Below are positions 53,122 through 64,000 of a DNA stretch of 64,000 bases, one piece after another. How positions within the stretch are numbered: the first letter of the stretch is position 1; every line of letters starts with the position of its first letter. Location: the NCBI GenBank assembly GCA_024516035.1, contig CM044965.1, forward strand, positions 25,430,493 to 25,494,492. Direction: 5' to 3'. A program made the position numbers and the translations under genes. The notes beneath the pieces were generated by a model. It was not told where the DNA came from. It saw only the letters and a program-made list of their open reading frames with translations, and did not search any database. The DNA is from Bactericera cockerelli (lineage: Eukaryota; Arthropoda; Insecta; Hemiptera; Triozidae).

Positions 53122-54359
53122 ACGGTGCACCGGACAACACTTAGTCACCCCTGACACTCTGACTCTGCACTCAGGTATGTGTGATTTTGTATATTTCTTT
53201 CCAATTGTGGGAATTTATGTCAAGGTAAGTTTTTTGTTGTTGAAGACTCAGTTTTATCAGATAGGAATTTCAAATTGCTGACTTTTTTCCCCGCAAAATC
53301 ATTCATCAAAATAATCCCCGCTCTTCTAATAGCTCAGAAGTTATTCATCAAAATAATCCCTGCTCTTCTAATAGCTCAGAAGTTATACAAATGTTTTGGA
53401 GGGAACTTGTGAAACCATAACAATTTACTTGCAGTTGCTCAAGAAAGGAAGTGTTGTTGTTGTATGTTTTTTTATGTGCTGGAAATCAACTTCATATTAT
53501 TTTTAGGAATGTATGGAGGATTTATTTGAGCCATCTCTTATTTGAGACAATATGTCAGTTATGTTATGTAGGACTCATTTGAGGATTGATTTTACTAGTT
53601 TTGAATCATTTTTTGGAGTCATTTCAAGTGTATAATGTGAGAGGACAAACCTTTTTATGAAAATATTGAGGCAGAGATACTATGATTACTGAATAGATGT
53701 GTGACCCATTTTTGGAGCTCACCACCTATTAAAAAAAAAAAAAACAAACTATAAAAATAAAAAATCTATTCATTCAGACAAGGTGTAAACTTGGTAGTAA
53801 TAGTTTTAGTGTTTGTCTTCACACCCATGTTTTGTGAAATCCTGATATCACAAAATGTGTGAATTGATTGAACATGTCAAAACCATAACTTTGAGATGTT
53901 ATATTGGAATATTATTTTTTTTTTGCACTGATATAAATAATATACATGTGAGGTAAAAAATTGAACACTTTGTTAGTTGTACATGGATGCTGGTAAACTA
54001 GATCATGGTAAACGTCAACAGTTAATGATTGAATCCAGAAACCTATCCATTCTAAGCTTTTGAGAAAGATACTAGTTCCATATATTCCAATATGGACTAA
54101 AAATAGTTTCTATATGAAATTGAAATCAATTTTATGCTAAAAATGATCTTAAAGATATTTTAAGGAAACAATAAAAGTATCTTTTTTACATCTACTAGTG
54201 CTCTGGAAGTACAATATTTATTTAAAGCTCAATTTAGATAATCTTATAATAATAAAAATAATAACCTGAATGATTCCATACATACAAGTATTATACCTAC
54301 TCGTCGTAAAATGTTGGGATTTTATCAAAGAAAACTTCCTAATCATACCAATTTATTTA
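53122..54359 (+). other. Probable DBHS 3' UTR and downstream sequence
   Basis: AT-rich with no coding frame. It contains the 42-bp duplication at 53301-53384. The end of the transcript cannot be fixed by eye. Confidence 0.45.
53301..53384 (+). repeat. 42-bp direct duplication
   Basis: attcatcaaaataatccc..gctcttctaatagctcagaa occurs at 53301-53342 and 53343-53384 with one difference, 180 bp after the DBHS stop codon. Confidence 0.93.
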
Positions 54360-55031
54360 TACAGGGTGTCCCGTATACAGATGCAAATATTTTGAGGGTA
54401 GGTTCATCCCACCGTGGACTATCATATGAGCGAAACTTGCAGTGGGGCATTTTGCTTCGTTAAAGAGTTATGGCCAAATCCCTGTTTTTCCCACAGGTCT
54501 AGAGGTCACTTAGATCGATGCACGTTTTTAAAGAAATGATAGCCAGTAAGTAATTTTTGACTTCATGTATGGATAGTCATGCATATTTCCCTTCAAATGC
54601 AGTTGGTTGCATAAAAAAATATTGAAAGACTAGAGAGATATTTAATCATAAGTTCAATATTTTTCTAAAATTTGATTTTTCCCTTTTTTCCCTTTCGTGA
54701 ATTTAGAGTACTTCTACAATTGCAATTCTGCGTATCACTAGGTAAAAAAATACCCTTTGCTATTTTGTTTTAATAAATTCAAAGTTCTTTCAGACGCGTG
54801 AAGGAACGAATGAGACACGCCTTATTAAACGGCACCAGAAGGAGAGAAACACATCTTTCAAATTTTGAATCTGGGCGCTATAGCATTTTCAAGAACACTC
54901 GATGACTGAAGCGGTCTGTGTTACCATTTTTGTGCCAACTGCAAGTTATAAATAAATGAAAATTTTCTGAGTACAAATAGTTCTATTAACCAACTATATC
55001 AATCAAATCTAATAGTTAAAATAACAATTTG

Positions 55032-55165
55032 TTCGGTGGAAGAGAAAGCCACAAGCTTTAACCTCGCCCTTGGTTCGCTACATATTCTTTTGGGTTCTTT
55101 TTATTTCATGTCCTGTGTTGTAGAATGTATCATGTTTGTAGTTTATCAATAAAGTATTAATAATC
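55032..55165 (+). repeat. LINE 3' end, family F, diverged
   Basis: ggtggaagagaaagccacaa, gctttaacctcgcccttgg and caataaagtattaataatca. Nested inside the TIR element. Confidence 0.6.
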
Positions 55166-55287
55166 ATAGTAACCTTAAGGTTGGATGTTCGAGTTTTACC
55201 CAAGGTTAATTTTCGGCACTATTTGTTATGTTTTTGATATCATGATTGTGATAAACTCAAAAATGATATTTTTAATTTTACTTCTAA

Positions 55288-55420
55288 AAATAAAATCATA
55301 ATTTTTGTTGGTAGCGCAGAGTCTTTCTCCATGTGTATTCTTTTTCCATAATTACACCACTAATTGCTGCTTTCGTTGTAGCCTCTCTCATTTTTCCTCA
55401 TGATAACCCTGTGTTTCCGT
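55288..55420 (-). repeat. SINE-E fragment
   Basis: tgttggtagcgcagagtctt, accactaattgctgctttcg and ctcatttttcctcatgataa in reverse. Nested inside the TIR element. Confidence 0.55.
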
Positions 55421-56035
55421 AACCCCATTCACACAAAAGTTCACACCGACCGACCACTGTGAATGATCAATTTCCCTCTGTTAAACATCCCAGAGCAGTG
55501 TATTTATACCTCAAATTACGCGCCAATTCTGTTAAAATTAAGCCAACTTTGAATTTTCCATCATGATTCAGAAGTGTTTTTTGAGCTTTGTGTGTACTGC
55601 GTTCCATGATCTTTAAAGTAATATAAATGAGCTTTCTTTTTTCTAAAACTAAACATAAAAGGGTATTTTTTTAACTAGTGATACGCAGAATTGCAATTGT
55701 AGAAGTACTTTAAATTCACGAAAGGGAAAAAGGATAAAAATCAAATTTTAGAAAATTATTGAACTTATGCTTAAATATCTCTCTGGTCTTTCAATATTTT
55801 TTTATGCAACCAACTGCATTTGCAGGGATATACGCATGACTATCCATACATGAAGTCTAAAATTACTTACTGGCTATCATATCTTTGAAAACGTGCATCG
55901 ATCCAAGTGACCTCTAGACCTGTGGGAAAAACAGGGATTTGGCCATAACTCTTTAACGAAGCAAAATGCCCCACTGCAAGTTTCGCTCATATGATACCCT
56001 CAAAATATTTGCATCTGTATACGGGACACCCTGTA

Positions 56036-57599
56036 TACCAAGTCGAATCTACTACACAGGGCATCTGGAGAAACGCGCTCAAGTTCATACCTTGTTGAAC
56101 CTATATTGCTTTCTATTGAATGGGGTAATAGAGCAAGTGTGATGGTAACTCTCCCATTTTGAAGTGCACCTTTTTATAAAGACATTTTTTTATCAGTAGT
56201 CAAGTCATAAAAATAAAAAGGTGGTTATTTATTAACACAAACTTATGATATTCTTCCTTTGAAAAATTATTAGACTATATTCTTCATTGTCAATCATAAT
56301 ATAGTTAAGTATGAGAACCACTAATGATATTTATCAAAACTATGCTAAAAAGACTTCACTGTGCAAAAGGAGAAAAATTAACAATGTGTATACAAAAGGT
56401 TGTTTAAATCTATACTATGCTGTCAAAAATATCTATATGTTGTTTTAATTGACGCTTCTTTCAATACTTATAAATTAACTAAACAAACAATTATGAAACT
56501 GACAAAATTATATGAAGTAACTTCTATGAAAAAGCATGAATTGAGCTGAGCTGTTGAAAGCCTAAATTATTGGAAAAGTATAAAAAATTATTTATTTATT
56601 TTATGATATCCTCATAATTTTATAATGTCATGTACTAGTTGAAACTACATATATAAAACTGTAATGACCTCTATAATGTACTAGAAAAAGTAATGATTCT
56701 ATACAGTTTCTTCGCGTCTGTTGATGAATCAATTTTGACAGATATTGGTAGAAGTCATTGATGAGATACCCGTAAAATAAAATGTTTTTATTTTATTTAT
56801 ATTAACAATTAATTAGTATCTAATGATATGATTGAGTTTCCTAAAAGATATTTTACCTCTATTTCAACTGATAATGAATTCATATTCCTTGATGTATCTG
56901 CACAAAAGAAATCATGTATCTAAACTAAACAACTCCAAAATGTCTTCTGTTTGAAAGCATATAATTTTGGCTACGAAATGTATACTGCAATGCTCTAGTG
57001 GCTAGAATCTAGCTGATCCGAATGAAATATCAAGTAATAATTCTACCCAAAGCACAATACATATTTTAAGCCTTTATTTTTCAGCCTCGTAAAACATCAT
57101 TGTTCTGAAAGTTGAATTTTTCTATAGCTTGTCAACCTATTTACTACAAAATTGCCCTACATTAATTAATTGAATATTACCTTAACAGCCATATTTGTGA
57201 ACAGAGCATTTTGTCTGAGCAATGTCTCAAGCAAGGTATTGACCAATATTAAAGGAAATCATGCTTGAAACATTGCTCAGGCGGCGTTTTCTGATCATAA
57301 ATACAACTTTAAGTCATTGAATAATGATATTCCACCCAAAGCACATTTCTTTGCATTTATTTTTCAGCCTTATAAAACAACTTTCTTCTGAAAGTTGAAT
57401 TTTTTGGTTCAGTTGACCCATTTATTTACAAAATTTATTCTACGTGAATTACTTGAATATTAGCTTCAAAAGACTGAACATAAGACTACTCACTCATTAA
57501 TGGAAAAAACTGTATAAAAAATACACCAAAATTTGTAAAGGCTTGCACGGGAAGAGCTTCATTTCTCCCTCCGCTAACAAGGCCTACCATATTCCGTGT
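56036..57599. other. AT-rich sequence with a duplicated module
   Basis: ttctacccaaagcacaatac/ttccacccaaagcacatttc and ctgaaagttgaatttttyt (about 57040-57120 and 57330-57400) form two related modules about 290 bp apart. No gene. Confidence 0.5.
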
Positions 57600-58090
57600 G
57601 GTACCCGGGAAAGAATAAGACCAAGGAATGTTTCCCCTGTTGTACAAAGCAATTAACCGGAACAAACCCTCAATCAGCCTAACTAGCTGGCTAATTTCTA
57701 GAGGGTTTCAAGGCCTTGAAACAGATGAAAAAGCAATAAGTCCTCAAAATGGTTGGTCCATCATCAAGTCTCTCAGATTGTTAATGTGGGGCAGGTCGAG
57801 CTGGGAGCAATTGTGTTTAGTATTTCTCTGAACTGTTGAAAGAGACTTATACCTGAAATTATTATTTACCACCTGGTTAGAGACCATCAGAACAATTTGG
57901 CATAACTCACGTTGTCATACAACACAACATACAACATAACACACACCACACCATCCACACACCACCATCTACCACCACCACCACCACCAACAACAACAGT
58001 ATTCAAATATTGACTGGGCGTCCAGTTTGAATTGTTGTTATAGTTAGTGAATGAGTTACGCCAAATTGTTTTGATGGTCTCCACATGGCC
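57600..58090. repeat. Diverged family I-like copy with an inverted repeat
   Basis: ggctaatttctagagggttt and ccatcatcaagtctctcaga recall family I. gagaccatcagaacaatttg, gcataactcac (57883-57911) pairs with gtgaatgagttacgccaaat, tgttttgatggtctc (58048-58081). An (ACC)n run lies between. Confidence 0.55.
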
Positions 58091-61000
58091 GGTTCAGTAA
58101 ATAATGGTTTCAGTGTGTTATGTCTCATTAATACATGTAATCCCAGTTCATCTGGACTCAGAGTCTTATCTGAATGATTGTTGCAGGACCAACCATCATC
58201 AGGACTTTTGGTTCAATAAAGAGTGTACTTCGATCATTGTTCGTGAACCCTTTGGGGAAAAAAAAAAAAAAAAATGTTTAGATTTGGACTGGCATTATTG
58301 AATATTCCTGGAGATAGAATTTTTTAGTTGAAATTAAATTTGTCTCATTCTGGATGCTAATTTAAATTGAATAGTGTTTTCAGTACAGGTTCTGGGAATA
58401 TTTTTTAAGTCTAGAATACTCAATAAAAAAAAAATATTGGCAATTTCACAAGATGCACGTAAGCTTCAAGTTGGATTCAGGCAGATAAACTTGTTAATTG
58501 GGATGAACAAAGTTTCAAATTGGGATTTGTGTAATGTTTACACAGATAAAGCTGGAAAATTGAAGTTGACACATCAAGTTCTTGTGCCTGAATGCGACCT
58601 TGTAAAAGTAACTTATTGAATATTTATGAAATGACCTCTTGCGGTGTTCAGATTTACTTTTCACTCTTGTAGAAAGAACATTTTTGGAAAAAGGATGCTC
58701 ATGTTTTCCTGTTTCTTTATTAAAAAAAAAAAAAAAAAAGAATGAGAAGTGAACTAGAATGCTTGGGTGGGAGGGATTCAAAAGCATATTTGGATTCAAA
58801 TGCTAGTTAGTGACCATTAAGAACAGTAATTCAATAGTCACTATTTACTATTTGAAAACAAGAAAACTATTCTGACTTTTGCCAATTTAACGTTGACTAT
58901 GAAAACTATAAATTTGTCACTATACTTTTTGACAAGATAATTAATGCCCTATATGTTTCTCTATCCAATTTGTTCCCTACAGATGCCAGAAAACGAACCC
59001 CATATAAAGTTGCTAGAGATTTAGAACGTAAAGTGTATATAAGAGAGAAAACCTTGAAGAACAAATGCTATCCTGATATACTTTGCTACCTGCTGCTGAA
59101 AACTTTAAAAAGTCATCACTCATAATTCTCATGATATCTAAAGTATATTGAAACTAAAGCTAAAACCATAAGTGCTGATGAAGACATTTTTTCTAATGAT
59201 GAACATATACTACGTACTTAGCTACCTATTGCTGAAATGTTTTCAAGTCATCACTTGTAAAACTACTCATCTTTTCTAGAGTATAAAGAAACCGTAAAAG
59301 AAAAAAACAAAACGGAAAAAATATGTGTAAATTTTGCCTAGTATGAATGATTTATATGACACTCTTTCACTTGAATGTAGGGAATTTTCTGTCTCATGAA
59401 TGTTGAAACCTATTTTTTTTTTTTTAAATATAAATTTATGCATCATAGTTTTCATTTTACAATGAACACTGATTTAAAATTCCGTTTCGCAACACTACTT
59501 TAAAAAAAGGTCCTCATTTGAAGGATGTTCACTCTGCAGAGAAGTCAATAAGGTATCACTCAGTTTTCAAACAAAAGAAAGAACTACATCTCCAAACAAA
59601 TCCATCACATTTGTGTTACTATAGTATAAATCTCCAAACAAATACATCACATTTGTGTCAAGATGCTGGATAGACAACCATTGAGAACACACCTTGTATA
59701 TTCACCGCAGTGTCAAGAAATTGGGAATATGCACTAATAGTATCCGAGTCAGTCTTCTGTGTACATCAACAAGTCATCCATGTAAAAGAATTTTACAAGT
59801 CATCCACCAAACTCGGTAATGGAACAACATAAAGTATTGGGTGATGATGGTTCCTTATTAAAATATAATTTTGACAAGGAAAAAGATGTCAACTTGAACT
59901 ATGTGGAATATCTTTAGAGACAACGTTAAAACTGGAGATGTAAGTTGAACCAATGAAAAATCTTGGGCTTGAAACTTTTGTACATCCAAAAACCTTTTTA
60001 TATGCTGTTTTGTACCTCAGGAAAGCATGATAATCACGAATCGGTTTTAAAAGACCCATTAGTGTTAAATTTCCGTAATTAAATGATCAAACTAAATTAG
60101 TTCCATCAATGGTATTTTATTTTCATCACAATTTCTAACTTTTATTTATATGAAAAAGGTTGAAAAAAAAGCAAAGACATTCAAATAGTATGCAAATGTG
60201 TTTTAAATAAAGCATTTCAAAGTGAGTCATCTGTGTAGATAGTGGTTATCTAAGTATTTCTTTGTGACAGGTGGTCTTTATGTGCATAAAATTTCATGTG
60301 TGTAATATGAGAATGTGAAAATCACAGATTTGGTAGTTTTAGTTAAACCAGTCGAAAATCTCATGTGTATGTATAAAATTAAATAAAATCAATGTGTTGT
60401 CTCTTTAGTGTACATAAGATAGTTGGAATTTTAATCAATTGTTTGTGTTTGTTAAGGTGTCGTGTGTCTTATGTGTAGTATAATCAAGATTGTAATGATG
60501 TAGAATGTAGATGACGAGAATATTATACTATTCATCAATCTGAAAACTGATAATAATTAATATATCACAATTACCAGTGTTGCTTGTGGCAGGTTTCTAT
60601 TTCACTGGGGAAGGTAAAATATGAAAGAAAAAATGTTGATCAGTCATTTTTCATTTGTAATTTCAATGACTACCTCATCCTCAATTTGAAAAACTACTGT
60701 ATACAAGAGAAAGATCAATGATTACACATGAAGATACATGATAATGGTTAGAATTGATGGTGAGATAGGAAATCGTACAAATCATCATCTCCCTCAGTGC
60801 AGCCTTTGATCAAGTTCAATTATTTAGTTATTGTTTGAATTGATTTTTTTTTACTATTACATGTAAACTTTTTTTACTTCTAAATTTCTTTTTTTTATCC
60901 ACCCAAAAATGATTGTTTTGCTATTGAGACTGCTGAACAAAATGAACAGTTAAAGAAGTGAAACTTTCTTAGAAAATTAGCTGTTTACATCTATGCAAAA

Positions 61001-62858
61001 CTTGCTTATTATAAATAATTGTTATTACAAATATTATTAGACCTTCTTATGTGAATTCCTTTTACCCTCAGTAATTAGCTGAATTAATCACGATACAAAG
61101 ATCCTGACGGTCATTCTAATACGAACCTTTAATTGCAATGCAAAATATAAAAAAAAACCATCATCAATCTCATCTCGTAAAAGTAATGCCGGTTACATTT
61201 AATTTAACTTTTTTAGATTGTTTGGATGACATTTGTATAAATTTTGATGGTTATTACTCTTGAGTGCAAACAGATGTAGACCAGATTTTATAAGTTAATT
61301 TTATGATGAAATTATTATCTATTTAAATTAGTTTCACGCGTACATTTGTTTTATAATGGTTTTGGTGGTTTTACAGAATATCAAGACAAATGTAATTTTG
61401 AAAAGACTTCTCACTGATGGATTTTGAGAATTTTTGACATGAAATCATTGCATACTGTTCTTTGGTTTGCTTGTATTGTGAACAATATTCATTGAATATT
61501 TTGTCCATTGTGATTAAAATCAATTTAAAACTGAGCAAATTCTGTTGTTTGAGTTCCAAGAAAATTTTGTTACTTGATGGAGTGCATGTATGTTGAAGTA
61601 TAATGCTATTTGTCTGTTGAAAAATTGTTTGACTTTTCCATGAAAATAGTCATCTGTATCATTGATTTTGGTGACTCTGGGGGTTACATTTAAAATTTTG
61701 TATTTTTTTCACCTACTGACTACCTTCTTTTTTGTCCAAACTTTTTACCTATCAACATTTTTTTCTATAATACATTCAATTTTTTTGTACATAAAACGAA
61801 AAGGGTGCCTCAACTCATATTTAATGTTTTAACAAGAGTACAACGTGTATTGTATTGGTTAATATTTGAACTCATGACACTAAAATCCATAAACAAGAGT
61901 TGGTACCATAGAGAGAATTTATATGAGGGTTGTTTAAAAAAAAAAAGAGAATAAGCAAGATCAGTCATTGTTTTTGAAACAATTTTAATATAAATGTAAC
62001 AAAATCTGGCCAAATTCTTGACACAGAATTAGTGCAATACCAACTCTTGTTTTGCAAATTATATAAATTCATAATGGATAAATATGGTGGATGTGTTACG
62101 TTGAATACTGTTCCTCCTAATTCTCGAGACACCCTTGTCTTCATTAGGTTTAGTAAAGTATCTGATTATTTCATTAGATTTAATTTTAACATTAATAAAA
62201 TTATTCGTAAAATATCATCTGGAAACACTGAAAACCTCTATATTTTTGATTTACCTGTACCCGTAGAAACCTTCCAGCCATAAAGTAAGTTAACAAAATA
62301 ATGGGTTCTCAAATGCAAAATTCTTATTGAAATAAAAGAAATTCTTATTTCACTGGGTCTCTTATAAATGCTCAAAAAAGACGCAGTAAAACTATTGGAA
62401 ATCAAGATCAGTTTAAATTTTATACTTTTACAACACACTTTTGTATGAGGGTTAAAAGATGAAGTTTTGCTACATTGACATTCTGTATTTGAAAATACAT
62501 ACCTCTAAAAGTTCTCAATTGTTTCAACCATGGGGTTTATCTATTCCACAACTTTTAAAAAATCAAATCTATTCAAAGAGGATGATTACATGGTAATTCT
62601 AGGAGATATTTCATATGGCTATTCAGGTTTTTTCATGGAAACCCATGAAAGTACAGGGGTATTTTTCACAGTAGGTATTTCAATTTGCTTAAATTAAAAA
62701 CATCACTCTAAAAAAAAAAAAAAAAAAAAAAAACTCCATCTTCAATTGAATCATGGATTTATAAATTAGAAAAGAATTAGTATACAATCAAAATATGAAG
62801 GTGCATTATTCAGTATAAGATAGTAGTGAAGTCTGTATTAATTATTCTTCAGAAACTT
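58091..62858. other. Long AT-rich stretch without a recognised gene
   Basis: Several short open frames exist, but none shows family motifs or splice structure. The only clear structure is a 29-bp direct repeat, atctccaaacaaatccatca with cacatttgtgt, at 59588-59616 and 59630-59658 (period 42). Confidence 0.5.
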
Positions 62859-63063
62859 GGCCCTCTTTCCAAAAAGCACTTTCACTCTTAAAATCCCAAA
62901 TCTCCCTTTCAACTGTCACACAACAAACTCTGATTGGTTATAATTTGAACAAAATAACTAATCAGAGTGCGTTGTATGATTGTTTTTTTGTTTTGTTTTT
63001 TTTTTTTTTTTAAAGAGAAAATTAGGGATTGCGATAGTGAGAGTGGTTTCTGGAATGAGGGCC
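62859..63063. mobile_element. Hairpin MITE, second copy
   Basis: Starts ggccctctttccaaaaagca, then cactcttaaaatcccaaatc and cctttcaactgtcacacaac. It ends gagagtggtttctggaatga plus gggcc, the inverse of the start. Same family as 11198-11365. Confidence 0.75.
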
Positions 63064-63077
63064 AGGACGATTAAAAA

Positions 63078-63165
63078 GCCAGCTTTAATGGCATGTTGAA
63101 TGCACTGGTTCTCGTTCTATCGCTGAAGTATAGCAACGTCCTGAGTTATGAGACGTGAATGGAAG
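63078..63165 (+). repeat. 5S-derived SINE, head only
   Basis: gccagctttaatggcatgtt, gaatgcactggttctcgttc and tatcgctgaagtatagcaac correspond to 5S positions 1 to about 60. The SINE body is missing or unrecognisable. Confidence 0.7.
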
Positions 63166-63326
63166 ACATACTTTAACTGAGACATGAATGAAAGTTTGGA
63201 GAACAGAATGAAAACCTCTTCAGAAAGGTCACCATAAATTAACTCGCAAATACCTACTTTATTGATGACACTAAGGAGACATGATATTGAAAAGATGTGA
63301 GAGAGGAAAGACAGCAATGAAAAATG

Positions 63327-63630
63327 ACCTGTTCCAGAAAAGGTTTCTCCTTTCATAATTCCAAATTTCGCCTACAATAACTCTGATAGGGTTATTTGAA
63401 CAAATTGACAGCTAAAACGGAGATTTCCTGTTTTTGAGAAGCAGAGTGCTGTATGGAATGAGACGGAGGTACTTGACATGTCGTATAAGTGAAGGACTGT
63501 ACTTCTTTCCACTCTGCTTCTCAAAAACAGGAAATCTCTGTTTTAGCTGTCAAATTTCGTTCAAAAAACCCGGTTAGTGTACAGTTGAAGGGGAGATATG
63601 AGGATTATGAGAGTGAGAAACGGACCTCGA
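63327..63630. mobile_element. Inverted-repeat element related to the hairpin MITEs
   Basis: caaattgacagctaaaacgg, agatttcctgtttttgagaa and gcagagtg (63400-63447) are mirrored by cactctgcttctcaaaaaca, ggaaatctctgttttagctg and tcaaattt (63510-63557). The flanks (ctgttccagaaaaggtttct; atgagagtgagaaacgg) resemble the ends of the 62859 element. Confidence 0.65.
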
Positions 63631-63704
63631 GTGAGTTGGGGAAAATGTTATATTGAAGAAGAAGTCAGGGAATCAAAATCCCTCAACTTCCTTCTTGGAC
63701 TGTT

Positions 63705-63960
63705 TGAAACTTCTTTTGAGAGATTTTCATCAATTCAACCTGGATGGGATCCTAATTTGACATCCCTTTAAGTCTGGTAATTATGAGGGATTTTCATCAA
63801 TTCCAACATAATCAAATTGACATCCCCATAAGTCTGGGAGTTTTGAGGGATTTTCATCAAAACCTACTTGAAAAAATTGACATCCTTTATAGCCTGGCAG
63901 TTGATGTTTTTTCATCAATTCCAACCTGAATAATCGACATACCCATTAGTCTAGGAATCT
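63705..63960 (+). repeat. ~60-bp tandem repeat, four units
   Basis: ttttcatcaa recurs at about 63724, 63791, 63851 and 63909. Units share gagggattttcatcaattcc, aattgacatcc and ataagtctggga. Confidence 0.85.
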
Positions 63961-64000
63961 TGGAATGGGTCCATTGTAATCGAATGTCGGAACTGCTTGT

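Larger units (their letters stand above)
54362..56033. mobile_element. Non-autonomous DNA transposon with ~380-bp terminal inverted repeats
   Basis: The left arm (54362-54758) starts cagggtgtcccgtatacaga and the right arm (55658-56033) ends with its complement, tctgtatacgggacaccctg. The arms match along almost their whole length, except for a 21-bp extra segment near 54400 in the left arm. TA flanks both ends (54360-54361 and 56034-56035). The 900-bp centre has no transposase frame and holds a LINE F end and a SINE E fragment. The TA duplication points to the Tc1/mariner superfamily, with fold-back type structure. Confidence 0.88.

Noticed and set aside
58374..58619. 81-residue frame at 58.4 kb as a gene
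   Set aside because: No recognisable domain, AT-rich codon use like the surroundings and no splice context. There is too little to support a gene.

Overview
The window is nuclear DNA of an animal, most likely an insect or another arthropod. The genes have GT-AG introns. One encodes a NonA/Hrp65-type DBHS protein. The rest is AT-rich and filled with SINEs, LINE ends and MITEs, as in large repeat-rich arthropod genomes (hemipteran-like, low confidence). No bacterial operon, CRISPR array, rRNA gene or convincing functional tRNA gene is present.

Layout. 1-404: N-terminal part of a mariner transposase (minus), cut by the window edge. 3579-8600: nearly complete poly(A)-ended LINE on minus, with ORF1 (coiled coil plus a remnant GDSH domain) and ORF2 (endonuclease plus reverse transcriptase). 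8.9-21 kb: SINEs, tandem repeats and MITEs. 21255-23438: two exons of a CMTM-like MARVEL membrane protein, each needing one extra base. 23548-23647: a 100-N gap, followed to about 31.5 kb by sequence whose consensus looks broken (inflated homopolymers, mangled SINEs). 33.5-39.1 kb: (CA)n, CT-rich and tandem arrays. 40567-46499 minus: a GDPD1-like glycerophosphodiester phosphodiesterase in five exons, without the exon for the catalytic HRG motif. 47715-53121 plus: a complete five-exon DBHS gene, head to head with the GDPD gene. 53.1-64 kb: AT-rich sequence with a 1.67-kb long-TIR transposon, MITEs and tandem repeats.

The host genes are unrelated in function. DBHS proteins act in nuclear RNA processing, GDPD1-type enzymes in lysophospholipid metabolism, and MARVEL proteins in membrane organisation. 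The only regulatory link suggested is a shared promoter between the GDPD gene and the DBHS gene.

The most distinctive feature is a SINE family whose head is a 5S rRNA, with about 14 copies and several target-site duplications. It coexists with at least five tRNA-headed SINE groups, here called B, C, D, E and H. F marks a recurrent LINE 3' end, and G, I and J are other dispersed repeats. These letters are local labels. Most copies of the 5S SINE lack the segment that matches the 5S box C.
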